Shown one piece after another: positions 7,803 through 15,754 of a stretch of 21,835 nucleotides of DNA. Made by a program: the position numbers and the translations under genes. Under the pieces are notes generated by a model. The model was not told where the DNA came from and did not search any database. It saw only the letters and a list, made by a program, of their open reading frames with translations. The stretch's first letter is position 1. The number at the start of each line of letters is the position of its first letter. This DNA comes from Leptospiraceae bacterium (GTDB lineage Bacteria; Spirochaetota; Leptospiria; Leptospirales; Leptospiraceae): assembly GCA_027485405.1 (NCBI GenBank), contig JAIXRB010000170.1:1-21835 (forward strand), written 5' to 3'.

Positions 7803-8408
7803 TTACGAAGCTTTTCCTTTGTAAAGAGAAGGATTCAGGCTAGAGTCATTGTACATTTTCATTTGTCTGTAAACCTTCATTCGTTTGTCTCCATTTCTAT
7901 AGTCTTGGAAAAGTTCATCTAAGCAAACTATGAGATCTTCTCTCTGTTCAGAAAGAATCGTTAGTTTGGCTTGGCATTTTTGAATGTGTTCAGAACTTGC
8001 CTCTTTACGATTGACCTGCTCTTCCATATGATAAATTTTTAATTCTAGAATACTCATTCGGTCGAGTAACCAGGCAGGGGATTCTGAGTTCAACCTAGCC
8101 GTTTCTTTGGGTTTGCTTCCTTTGAAGATCTCCAAAACAAAATCATCTATCTTCTCAACTAAATCAGTTCGCTCTTGGTTCAGTTTGTCGATTCTGCGTT
8201 TTAGAGCGACCACTTCATCCAGAGCAATGTCTGGTCTTCGAATTTCATCTTCAATATGCCACTGGATTGTATCGATGTGGTTCTTTTCGAACAAAGTGGC
8301 TTCAATCGTCGCTGGGGCGTAGGGGTTTGGATGGGGAGCTTCTTTTTTATGCCAATCCAAAACAGATTCTTGGAAGATGGAGACTGCTTTCTTGCCTGTG
8401 AGATTCAT
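7803..8408 (-). CDS. DUF4254 domain protein
   Basis: The 201-aa, mostly helical protein carries the blocks I remember for DUF4254: KNHIDTIQWHIEDEIR (42-57), LKRRID and ERTDLVEKID (69-88), LNSESPAWLLDRMSIL (106-121), LKIYHMEEQ and KMYNDSSLNPSLY (184-196). Its function is unknown. The conserved W, H, D, R and N residues suggest a binding or catalytic pocket rather than a pure scaffold. There is no signal peptide, so it should be cytoplasmic. An in-frame ATG at 8459 would add 17 residues, but I prefer the ATG at 8408: GAGGAA lies 4 bases before it, the upstream ATG has no such site and overlaps a perfect dyad, and the extra residues resemble nothing conserved. It is the first gene of the operon and abuts the GT9 gene with no gap. 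Confidence 0.88.
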   Translation of the reverse strand: MNLTGKKAVSIFQESVLDWHKKEAPHPNPYAPATIEATLFEKNHIDTIQWHIEDEIRRPDIALDEVVALKRRIDKLNQERTDLVEKIDDFVLEIFKGSKPKETARLNSESPAWLLDRMSILELKIYHMEEQVNRKEASSEHIQKCQAKLTILSEQREDLIVCLDELFQDYRNGDKRMKVYRQMKMYNDSSLNPSLYKGKAS

Positions 8409-8412
8409 TTCG

Positions 8413-8418
8413 TTCCTC
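8413..8418 (-). promoter_or_regulatory. Ribosome binding site that decides the DUF4254 start
   Basis: On the minus strand, GAGGAA is followed by CGAA and then the ATG at 8408. The alternative ATG at 8459 lacks any purine-rich site within 15 bases. This favours the 201-aa protein over a 218-aa version. Confidence 0.7.
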
Positions 8419-8457
8419 AGATTCCCAGGCAAAGTTACGACTTCAATCAATAATTGC

Positions 8458-8473
8458 ATCTGAATCTTCAGAT
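8458..8473. promoter_or_regulatory. Perfect 7-2-7 dyad in the divergent DUF4254 / NRDE region
   Basis: ATCTGAA-TC-TTCAGAT is a perfect inverted repeat in the 99 bases between the DUF4254 start (8408) and the NRDE start (8508). Its right end touches the proposed -35 hexamer of the plus-strand gene, a common place for an operator. It could equally be a chance palindrome. Confidence 0.35.
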
Positions 8474-8499
8474 TGACTGGAACCCTAGCAAGACATAAT
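8473..8499 (+). promoter_or_regulatory. Candidate sigma70-type promoter for the NRDE gene
   Basis: TTGACT (8473-8478) and CATAAT (8494-8499) each match the consensus at 5 of 6 positions, with a spacer of 15 bases, slightly short. Transcription would begin at about 8506-8508, on or next to the GTG start codon. No Shine-Dalgarno motif precedes that codon, so the mRNA may be leaderless. Confidence 0.45.
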
Positions 8500-8507
8500 C
8501 CTGATCT

Positions 8508-9311
8508 GTGTGCTTAGTTTCCTTCGCTTACAAAGTTTTCCCTGATTGCCCTATTTTGATTCTCTCCAACCGCGATGAGTTTTGGGACAGACCGACAGAG
8601 TCTGCTCGTTTCTGGCAATCTCATCCAGGTCTATTCGGAGGGCGGGATTTGCAATCGGGTGGAACTTGGTTAGGTGTTACACGATTGGGAAAAATTTATT
8701 TTTTAACAAATGTTCGCAATCTCAGTATCCCCAAAAAGCAAAATGCAAGGTCCAGAGGACTATTGGTCAGCGAATTTCTGCAAGGTTCAAAATCAGCTTT
8801 AGAATATGCCAAGGAACTTCTTTCTTTGGAAGAACATTTTGAAGGATTCAATTTGTTTTTATATGATGGAAAGGAAGCCGTAACCTACGGCCAAGGAAAG
8901 TTTGAAATTGTAAAGCCAGGCTGGTATTCTGTTAGCAATGGAAGTTGGGATTCTCTTTGGCCAAAGACTGAAAAAGTAAAAGAACAATTCCAAAGTCTCT
9001 TTAAAAGTTTTGATTTCACAAAAGTTTCCTTTGGTCTAGAACAGATGAAGGCAGTTGAAGAATCCTTCTTTTCTATCCTGAGCGACACCAAACAGGTTTC
9101 TGATACAAGTATTCTACCCAATACAGGGATTGGAATCGAAAAAGAAAAAGCTCTCTCTAGTCTTAAGATAGAACTGCCTGGCTATGGTACGCGATGCTCT
9201 ACTTTGGTAGCTAGTTTTTCTGAGGGTTTTATGCGATTTCGAGAAAGGAATTTCAATAGCTCGTACGATAACCAATTCTCCGAGACAATTGAAACCTTTT
9301 CTCTAGATTAA
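8508..9311 (+). CDS. NRDE family protein (TANGO2-like)
   Basis: The 267-aa protein begins MCLVSFAYK, reaches LILSNRDEFWDRPT (17-30) with the name-giving N21-R22-D23-E24, then GGRDLQSGGTWLG (44-56) and LTNVRN (66-71). This is the start of the NRDE/TANGO2 family, whose conserved Cys2 suggests an N-terminal-nucleophile fold. The bacterial role is not settled; work on the eukaryotic homologue concerns lipid and haem handling. The GTG start is supported because it puts Cys directly after the initiator, as in the family, although no ribosome site is seen. There is no signal peptide. It is monocistronic: divergent from the DUF4254 operon and convergent with glyA, with 26 bases between stops. Length is typical. 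Confidence 0.88.
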   Translation: MCLVSFAYKVFPDCPILILSNRDEFWDRPTESARFWQSHPGLFGGRDLQSGGTWLGVTRLGKIYFLTNVRNLSIPKKQNARSRGLLVSEFLQGSKSALEYAKELLSLEEHFEGFNLFLYDGKEAVTYGQGKFEIVKPGWYSVSNGSWDSLWPKTEKVKEQFQSLFKSFDFTKVSFGLEQMKAVEESFFSILSDTKQVSDTSILPNTGIGIEKEKALSSLKIELPGYGTRCSTLVASFSEGFMRFRERNFNSSYDNQFSETIETFSLD

Positions 9312-9337
9312 AACTTACCTAAAGTGTACAATTCACC

Positions 9338-10585
9338 TTAAGAAAGTCGAAATTCAGTCATTGGAAACTGTGAGGTGATTTCTGCAACAGCTGACTTCGT
9401 TTTCGCCTTCCAGCTAGCATCGCCAAAATGATCTAAGAAATCACAGATCAAATTACCTACGGCTACAATTTCCTTTCCTTTCAATCCTCTGGTTGTGAGT
9501 GCTGGAGTTCCCAAACGAATTCCAGAGGCAACGGCAGGAGGATTTTTATCAAAAGGGATAGCGTTTTTATTCACTGTGACCCCAATTTCGTCTAGACCAT
9601 CTGCCGCATCTTTTCCAGTTAAGCCCTTTACGCTTACATCTAACAAAACAATGTGGTTGTCAGTTCCACCTGAGACCACCCGAAATCCTCGGGACTGGAA
9701 AGTTTCGGCGAGAAGTTTGGCATTGGTCACAACTTGATCGATATAAGAAACGAAGCTGGGCTGAAGAGCCTCACCAAAAGCCACAGCCTTAGCCGCAATT
9801 ACATGCATCAAAGGCCCGCCTTGGATTCCTGGAAAAACTCGAGAATTTAAGATCTTTTCGTTTTCAGTTTGGGAAAGAATGAGACCTCCACGCGGACCTC
9901 TCAAGGTCTTATGTGTGGTTGTTGTAACATAATCAAAAAGACCAATAGGGGAAGGATGTGCCCCTGCCACAACCAAACCGGAAATATGTGCAATGTCAGC
10001 CATAAGCTTTGCACCAATAGAGTCTGCAATTTCTTTGAATTTTACAAAATCAATGGTTCTAGGATAGGCAGAAGCTCCAGCTATGATTAATTTTGGTTTG
10101 TGCTCTTTGGCTAGTTTAGCCACTTCATCGTAATCGATTCTTTGGTCAGATTCCCTGACTCCGTAGGGAATTGGCTTAAAGTACTTTCCGCTAATGTTGA
10201 CTGGTGAACCATGCGTTAAATGACCGCCATGAGCCAAGTTCATTCCTAGAAAAGTGTCTCCTGGTTCTAGGCAAGCCAAGAAAACTGCCATGTTTGCTTG
10301 TGCTCCACTGTGCGGCTGTACGTTGGCATATTGCGCTTTGAACATTTTTTTAGCACGCTCGATAGCAAGTTCCTCGACTCGATCGGCGTTTTCGCAACCG
10401 TTGTAATACCTTTTTCCAGGATAGCCTTCTGCGTATTTGTTTGTCAGAGTGGAATGATATGCTTCGAGCACGGCTCTTGAGACAAAGTTTTCACTGGCAA
10501 TCATTTCTAGTGAATGCTCTTGTCTTTCGTCTTCTTTTTGGATTGCGGCAAATACTTCTGGATCTTGGTTTTTTAAATAATTCAT
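9338..10585 (-). CDS. glyA: Serine hydroxymethyltransferase
   Basis: The 415-aa protein has the usual length of bacterial SHMT. It converts serine and tetrahydrofolate to glycine and 5,10-methylene-tetrahydrofolate in the cytoplasm. Visible signatures are EMIASENFVS (27-36), YAEGYPGKRYYNGCE (51-65), QPHSGAQAN (90-98), ADIAHISG (196-203) and the PLP-binding TTTTHKTLRGPRGG (221-234), where K226 forms the Schiff base. Its ATG overlaps the TGA of the lipoate ligase-like gene as ATGA (10585-10582), so translation is probably coupled. The pairing makes metabolic sense: the glycine cleavage system, which shares glycine and methylene-THF with SHMT, needs a lipoylated H protein. That link is inference. 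It is the last gene of the rhomboid operon and converges on the NRDE gene. Confidence 0.98.
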   Translation of the reverse strand: MNYLKNQDPEVFAAIQKEDERQEHSLEMIASENFVSRAVLEAYHSTLTNKYAEGYPGKRYYNGCENADRVEELAIERAKKMFKAQYANVQPHSGAQANMAVFLACLEPGDTFLGMNLAHGGHLTHGSPVNISGKYFKPIPYGVRESDQRIDYDEVAKLAKEHKPKLIIAGASAYPRTIDFVKFKEIADSIGAKLMADIAHISGLVVAGAHPSPIGLFDYVTTTTHKTLRGPRGGLILSQTENEKILNSRVFPGIQGGPLMHVIAAKAVAFGEALQPSFVSYIDQVVTNAKLLAETFQSRGFRVVSGGTDNHIVLLDVSVKGLTGKDAADGLDEIGVTVNKNAIPFDKNPPAVASGIRLGTPALTTRGLKGKEIVAVGNLICDFLDHFGDASWKAKTKSAVAEITSQFPMTEFRLS

Positions 10586-11460
10586 GTCAATTCTCTGTTA
10601 AAAATGTAATCGAAGGACTGGTACTTAGACTTTCTTAATTTTTCAGATTCCTGTAAGACAGCTTTCCGAAAAGAAGAAAATCCAGGTGAAAAAAAAGAAA
10701 AACTTTGGGGATTCTTCCAATCTCCTTCAGGAGCTGTCAGTTTGGTAAAATGATTCCACAGATCTAGAGCAAAAGATTCTGCAGAAAATGCACTGGGAAG
10801 AGCTGTTAAAAAATCTCTATGAGTTCTTTCTTTTCGATAATCAGGTTCTTCGGGCGGATGGGGCATCAAATCGGCAACCCTTTCTATCAAATTTCTGTTT
10901 AAAATCAAAGTTCCATGTTGGACCAAACAATTTCGTTTTCTAAATTGCGCATTGCCTGAAATCTTTCGAGTGATTCCATTCTCATCTATAGCTAAGTCGG
11001 ATTTACCTTTGCTAGATGAAAAAATCTTCTGATCCTTCAAAGCTTCAACAGCTATGCCAAGTAAGGCTTCGTAGGATTCTTTCACTCCAAAAAGTTCTTT
11101 CTTGATTTGCAAATTCACAAAAAGTGAAAAATTCAAATTCTCAGTGGGATGGTGGAGAACGGTCCCCCCTCCCGAAGCTCGTCTAGCAATATACAGCTCA
11201 TTTTTTTTTGGCTTCTTTGCAATACCGTCTTCACCTTGTTGCCTAATCCAATTTTCAGCCTTTGAGACCAAAGATTCGTTTATGGTTTTTCTTGGATTTT
11301 CAGAAAGCCCAATCACCAATCTAGGAGGGTTTCTCCAAATTCGAATCCCACCTAAAATTTCAAACTTTATTAGAGAAAGTGCGATGGATTCTTCAATCGC
11401 CAAATTCCAATATGGTGTCCTTAAAGGAGTTTCTGGGAAAAAGAAAAGTGGGGGGTTCAA
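10582..11460 (-). CDS. Lipoate-protein ligase A family protein (lipoyl/octanoyl transferase fold)
   Basis: The 292-aa protein belongs to the biotin/lipoate A/B ligase fold. NLAIEESIA (19-27) is the typical start, and ARRASGGGTVLHHP (92-105) is the lipoyl-binding RRxSGGGTV loop. RKISGNAQ (165-172) contains the catalytic-type Lys166 and is followed by QHGTLI (181-186). It should attach lipoate or octanoate to E2 subunits or GcvH. Whether it is a true ATP-dependent LplA or an amidotransferase/octanoyl transferase such as LipM/LipL cannot be told from motifs alone. A charged segment (~72-90, with KKPKK) looks like an insertion. The start is TTG, overlapping the rhomboid stop as TTGA (11460-11457), with no clear ribosome site, so translation probably depends on coupling. 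It overlaps glyA by four bases. Confidence 0.88.
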   Translation of the reverse strand: MNPPLFFFPETPLRTPYWNLAIEESIALSLIKFEILGGIRIWRNPPRLVIGLSENPRKTINESLVSKAENWIRQQGEDGIAKKPKKNELYIARRASGGGTVLHHPTENLNFSLFVNLQIKKELFGVKESYEALLGIAVEALKDQKIFSSSKGKSDLAIDENGITRKISGNAQFRKRNCLVQHGTLILNRNLIERVADLMPHPPEEPDYRKERTHRDFLTALPSAFSAESFALDLWNHFTKLTAPEGDWKNPQSFSFFSPGFSSFRKAVLQESEKLRKSKYQSFDYIFNRELT

Positions 11461-12275
11461 TCGTTGAAATATTTTTTTGAGGCTTCGTTAAGGAATTTTT
11501 TTTCAGATTTTGATAAAGAGTCCATCCCCGACTTGGAGATTTTTTCAAGCAGTCGATCTACTTCATCTTTCGCGTTGACTCTTTTGTTCATTTCCTCTTG
11601 GTATCTTTGGAATTTTCGTTTTTGCAGATAGTGCTTTAGGGACCAACCCGATGAAAATCTAGATGTCCTGTAAAAAAACTGAAGATACAAAAATCCACCC
11701 ACAGCTCCTCCCAAGTGAGCGGAATGTGCCACTCGTCCGCCTTGGGCAAAAGCTATCATAAGCATCAAAATCATTACAAAGTATTTTGCCTTTAAAGGGA
11801 AAAAAAGCATAAACAGGATTTCTCGGTTGGGCCAAGTCATTGCAAAAGCGATCAAAAGCCCATAGATTCCTCCACTCGCACCCATAACAATCCCATGTGA
11901 CCAGCCCAGAGTTTGGGCCGCGAAAGCAAACAAACCGCCCATCACAGATGAAAAAAGGAAGAATTTAAGGAAAGTCTCACCCCCCCATTGGTTTTCCAAC
12001 TCAGATCCAAACATCCAAAGAGCCAAAAGATTGAACAAGACATGAAAGAAATCCACATGCAGAAAAGAGTAGGTCAATAGTTGCCAAACATATCCCGACT
12101 GAACGGATTCGCCCTGGAGTCCGAAGAGCGGTTCTAAAAAGGATACAGAAAACAGGGATTTTGATAAGAATTGTAAAACAAATACGCCCGCATTCAAAAT
12201 CAAGAGAGCTCGCACCATGGGAGTGAGCTCAGGCCCAAATCGCAGTTCATATCCTGAGGAGGGTCGGATTGCCAT
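11457..12275 (-). CDS. Rhomboid family intramembrane serine protease
   Basis: The 272-aa protein has at least six membrane segments (~22-210) and the rhomboid catalytic elements. These are GASGG (132-136) with nucleophile Ser134, AHLGGAVGG with the dyad His187, and the supporting H73/H78/N82 cluster in FLHVDFFHVLFNLLALW. It cleaves membrane-spanning substrates within the inner membrane. The soluble C-terminal tail (~215-272) ends in LSKSEKKFLNEASKKY, matching a short domain found on many rhomboids (I recall DUF6576). The ATG at 12275 is preferred over a TTG ten codons upstream (12305), which would run into the divergent gene. It heads the operon with the lipoate ligase-like gene and glyA; the link to those metabolic genes is obscure. 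Confidence 0.92.
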   Translation of the reverse strand: MAIRPSSGYELRFGPELTPMVRALLILNAGVFVLQFLSKSLFSVSFLEPLFGLQGESVQSGYVWQLLTYSFLHVDFFHVLFNLLALWMFGSELENQWGGETFLKFFLFSSVMGGLFAFAAQTLGWSHGIVMGASGGIYGLLIAFAMTWPNREILFMLFFPLKAKYFVMILMLMIAFAQGGRVAHSAHLGGAVGGFLYLQFFYRTSRFSSGWSLKHYLQKRKFQRYQEEMNKRVNAKDEVDRLLEKISKSGMDSLSKSEKKFLNEASKKYFND

Positions 12276-12298
12276 AGATTCCAAACTAGAAATCTTTA

Positions 12299-13297
12299 GT
12301 GACAAGGAAAGTCGATTTCCTAAGTTCGAAGGTAGTGGTTGTACAACTTTTTGGGGTTCGTGGTTCGATTTCTGCTCCTCTACGCAATGTAGACTATAGA
12401 GAGAAAATCATTAAGGCCATGCATCTCTATGGGGAGTCTGTACGCAATGGTTCTGAACAAGATGCCATTGCCTTTTGGAAGAGTCTGCCCTATCATTTGA
12501 AGTATGTCACAGGCAGTGACACTACTTGCGTAACCGTTCGCACTGATGACGATAAAATTTACGTCCTAGATCTGGGAACTGGTTCTAGAAACGTCGGCGA
12601 TCAGCTCGTTGGTGAATACTTCGCCAAAAAAGAAAAGAAAGAAGTCAATGTTATGATCACACATACTCATTGGGATCATATCCAGGGTTTGCCTTTTTTC
12701 AAACCAGTCTATTTCCCTGACTTTACTCTGAAATTTTTCTCACCTTACGCAGACTTAAAAGAAAGGCTCCTAAAACAACAGCAACCTGAGTTCTTTCCTG
12801 TAACATTTGAAAGTACTGGTTCTCACAAAGAGTTTTCCATTTTTTACCCTGGGGACGTTTTACACGGAACAGACGATTTAAAAATCGAGTGCCATCCACT
12901 TAGGCATCCCGGTGGTAGCTTTGCTTACAAGTTTACTCAGAAGAATGGTAAGAAGTTCATTTTTGCTACAGATGCAGAATTCACAGGGCAAGACATGCAG
13001 TTGATCCACGACTATGCTTCTTTTTTCGAAGGCGCTGATCTTTTAGTTTTGGACACCCAATACACGTTAGATGAATCCTTTTCGAAATTCGATTGGGGCC
13101 ATACTTCCTATACTATGGCAGTAAACTGCGCAAGTACTTGGAAAATAAAAAATCTTGTGCTAACCCATCATGAACCTGCTTATTCAGACGAAAAAATCCA
13201 TGAAATTTTTTCAGCCGCAGAAAAGCATAGAGATTACCTTGGAAACAAAAAACTCAAAATCCACCTAGGCAGGGAAGGTCTTCGCTTTCGCATTTAG
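12299..13297 (+). CDS. Metallo-beta-lactamase fold hydrolase
   Basis: The protein, up to 332 aa, has QLFGVRGSISAP (16-27) and GSDTTCV (72-78). The metal-binding THTHWDH (121-127) supplies H122, H124, D126 and H127, joined by H203 in LRHPGG, D225 in FATDAEF, H268 in WGHTS and H290 in THHEP. This set fits the RNase Z/PhnP/class II cAMP phosphodiesterase branch, so a phosphodiester is the likeliest substrate; which one is unknown. No signal peptide is seen. The start is uncertain. GTG 12299 has no ribosome site. GTG 12335 would give MVVQLFGVRGS, closer to the usual family start, but its GAAGG is only two bases away. It is followed after 9 bases by the PBP gene and is probably cotranscribed with it. 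Confidence 0.88.
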   Translation: MTRKVDFLSSKVVVVQLFGVRGSISAPLRNVDYREKIIKAMHLYGESVRNGSEQDAIAFWKSLPYHLKYVTGSDTTCVTVRTDDDKIYVLDLGTGSRNVGDQLVGEYFAKKEKKEVNVMITHTHWDHIQGLPFFKPVYFPDFTLKFFSPYADLKERLLKQQQPEFFPVTFESTGSHKEFSIFYPGDVLHGTDDLKIECHPLRHPGGSFAYKFTQKNGKKFIFATDAEFTGQDMQLIHDYASFFEGADLLVLDTQYTLDESFSKFDWGHTSYTMAVNCASTWKIKNLVLTHHEPAYSDEKIHEIFSAAEKHRDYLGNKKLKIHLGREGLRFRI

Positions 13298-13306
13298 ATT
13301 GCTGGT

Positions 13307-15754
13307 ATGGACAGAGAAAAAACTCTTCGCAACACGCTAGTTACTTTTTTCGTTTTGGCTTTTTTTGGCGGTCTCTTCTTTGGTTACATTCTATCTGAGG
13401 TAAACCAAGGCAAAGAACTTCAAAAACTGTCATCTTATCAACCCACTACACCTACAAAACTCTACGATACAAATGGTGTACTTTTTGCTGAATTGTATCG
13501 GCACAAGCAAGAGCTGTTAAAATTCAAAGATATCCCACCTCATGTCGTCCAAGCCTTCCTTTCCGTTGAGGACGACAATTTTTACAACCACGTAGGCATC
13601 GATTTTCTCGCCATCGTCAGGGCAGGAATTAAAAACATTTTAGCTGGGAGAATTGTGCAAGGGGGTTCGACTTTAACCCAGCAATTGGCAAAAACTGTTC
13701 TCCAAGAAAGAAAAAAAACCTTCGCTCGGAAGTTTTTAGAAGCGCTCCTCACGTTACAAATTGAACAAGAATACACCAAGGAAGAGATATTAGAAATCTA
13801 TTTTAATTTAATCTATTTGGGTCATGGAACCACTGGGCTATCTTCCGCCGCAAACGTATACTTTCAAAAGGATGTTCGGGATTTGGACATTGCAGAAGGT
13901 GCTCTTTTAGCAAGACTTCCAAAGGCTCCAGTAGACTATTCGCCTTACAAAAACCCAGCGGAAGCAAAAGTAGCACATAAGCTAGTTTTGACTCTTATGG
14001 CCCGGAACGGATTCTTAGATGAAAACAGAATTCAGCCAATCCATGATGCTTTTTGGGAGCATTATTGGCCAATCGTAATCACCCAAAGCCCGTCTCGATC
14101 AGCCTGGGGAGCAAAACTCAACAGAGCGCCCCACTTTACAGAGTGGGTTAGGGGAAGTCTTTTGCGACAGTTGCAAGAGCAATACGGCGAACAATTAGGA
14201 GAAGAAATACTCTATACCGGTGGCTTGAGAGTGTATACAACACTCGATATCAACAAACAAGAGATTGCCGAAGAAGAGCTTCGAAAGGGTTTGATTGAAC
14301 AAGATCGCTATGCCTTTGGAGCCAATGTAAGGTATGCTGGTAGAGCCGACAAATCCTTGGTCTCATTGTACAATCTAATCGGTTCTGTTTTTCCTGTGGG
14401 AGTGCCTGAAATTACTAATTTGGATGATAGGCAATTGTATCGCCTAAGCATCGAAAAAGAAATGATCCCTGCTCTGGAACTATTGACCACTTTTGTTCCC
14501 TCTACAAATCCCAATGCGGCAGTAAAAGAGTTTAGAAGATCTTCCCTTGTTTTCTCTTCCAACCTTCACGTAGAGGGTGCCATTGTAACAATCGATCACC
14601 AAAACGGTTATGTCCAAACGATGGTAGGAGGTTCCAGATTCACTCCTAAAAACCAATTCAACCGAGCTATGCAGGCACGAAGACAGACGGGTTCGGCTTT
14701 TAAGCCTTTTGTTTACGGAGCAGGTATCCAAAACAGAGCCGTAGGTAGTGGAACGGGCATCATGGATGCACCACTTACCACCCTTACGGAAGAAGGGGAG
14801 GGCTATTCTCCCCAAGACATGTCTGGAGATTTTCGAGGTATGGTTCCTCTTTCGCGAGCTTTGGGGCTTTCTTTAAATATCGTCTCTGTCCAAGTGCTTA
14901 TGCGAACTGGTGCCGATGCAGTGATTGATTTTTCTTCTCGTTTAACAAAGGTAGATGGGTCACGATTCCCAACTGGTCCAGCTTTGGCTTTAGGTGTTGC
15001 GGAGTTAACGCCATTTGAAATGGCACTTGGTTACTCTATCATTGCCAACAGAGGCAAAGACGTTATCCCATTTACTGTGCGATATGTTCTAGACCAAAGT
15101 GGGAACGTGTTATTAAATCGAGAAAAAGAAGTCCAAGAAGAAATTGTCCGCAAAACAAAAGACGGATCCATTCAAATCATCCCAGAGGCAACCGCTTATA
15201 TCGTAAAGCAAATGTTGATTGGGGTAGCTACTGGGGGAACTCCTACAGCCACCCTTCGTGCCGCCGACAAAGGAAACTACAAAGGCGAATCTGGGGGCAA
15301 AACTGGTTCTACTTCTTCTTACACAAACGTTTGGTATTGCGGTTTTGATCCCAAGTATACAAGCGTTGTGTGGATGGGATTCGATAAGTCTTCACTCTCG
15401 CTAGGTCAAGGAACCACTGCGGCAGGCGTTGCTGTTCCCATTTGGGGGAAGATGTATTCTCGCTGGTACAACGAAGGACCCTATCCTAGCTTTAAAACTG
15501 GTGGAAAGGAAGATGCAGTCCCCGAAGGAGTAGTCAAGGGTGCTTCTTGTTCCTTCAATGGTTTGGCTCCAGGACCGACTTGTCCCTTGATTTCAAATAT
15601 GTATCTTCAGCCCCTTTCCGTGGCTGGAAAACAGATCTCCATCCCAGCTACAAGGCAGTGTGACGGTGACCGAGACCACTTTAGATCTATGGACTTAAAG
15701 GATTTCCTCCAAAGAGAACTTGAAATCTCCGACGATGACTTAAAACAGCCTTAA
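13307..15754 (+). CDS. Class A penicillin-binding protein (PBP1A-like, bifunctional)
   Basis: The 815-aa protein polymerises and cross-links peptidoglycan in the periplasm. One N-terminal membrane helix (~11-30) anchors it. The GT51 domain shows SVEDDNFYNHVG (86-97) with catalytic Glu88, GGSTLTQQLAKT (119-130) and a later region with LARLPKAPVDYSPY (201-214). The transpeptidase domain has S463-x2-K466 in TGSAFKPF, S522-L-N524 as SxN, and K665-T-G667 in GGKTGSTSS. A long interdomain stretch (~255-430) and a C-terminal tail with C748, C759 and C785 lie outside the catalytic motifs and could form disulfides. All active-site residues are present. The ATG lies 9 bases after the hydrolase gene; no strong ribosome site is visible, so coupling is likely. 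Confidence 0.95.
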   Translation: MDREKTLRNTLVTFFVLAFFGGLFFGYILSEVNQGKELQKLSSYQPTTPTKLYDTNGVLFAELYRHKQELLKFKDIPPHVVQAFLSVEDDNFYNHVGIDFLAIVRAGIKNILAGRIVQGGSTLTQQLAKTVLQERKKTFARKFLEALLTLQIEQEYTKEEILEIYFNLIYLGHGTTGLSSAANVYFQKDVRDLDIAEGALLARLPKAPVDYSPYKNPAEAKVAHKLVLTLMARNGFLDENRIQPIHDAFWEHYWPIVITQSPSRSAWGAKLNRAPHFTEWVRGSLLRQLQEQYGEQLGEEILYTGGLRVYTTLDINKQEIAEEELRKGLIEQDRYAFGANVRYAGRADKSLVSLYNLIGSVFPVGVPEITNLDDRQLYRLSIEKEMIPALELLTTFVPSTNPNAAVKEFRRSSLVFSSNLHVEGAIVTIDHQNGYVQTMVGGSRFTPKNQFNRAMQARRQTGSAFKPFVYGAGIQNRAVGSGTGIMDAPLTTLTEEGEGYSPQDMSGDFRGMVPLSRALGLSLNIVSVQVLMRTGADAVIDFSSRLTKVDGSRFPTGPALALGVAELTPFEMALGYSIIANRGKDVIPFTVRYVLDQSGNVLLNREKEVQEEIVRKTKDGSIQIIPEATAYIVKQMLIGVATGGTPTATLRAADKGNYKGESGGKTGSTSSYTNVWYCGFDPKYTSVVWMGFDKSSLSLGQGTTAAGVAVPIWGKMYSRWYNEGPYPSFKTGGKEDAVPEGVVKGASCSFNGLAPGPTCPLISNMYLQPLSVAGKQISIPATRQCDGDRDHFRSMDLKDFLQRELEISDDDLKQP

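Noticed and set aside
9320..9340. Possible bidirectional terminator between the NRDE and glyA genes (TAAAGTG/CACCTTA)
   Set aside because: The stem has a mismatch, is A+T-rich and lacks a T run; too weak to annotate.
12269..12292. Possible promoter for the metallo-hydrolase gene (TTGCCA and TAGAAA)
   Set aside because: The spacer is only 12 bases, too short for a sigma70 promoter.
12299..13297. True beta-lactamase (antibiotic resistance) reading of the metallo-beta-lactamase-fold gene beside a PBP
   Set aside because: The motif set (THTHWDH, LRHPGG, FATDAEF, GHTS) fits the RNase Z/phosphodiesterase branch and there is no signal peptide.
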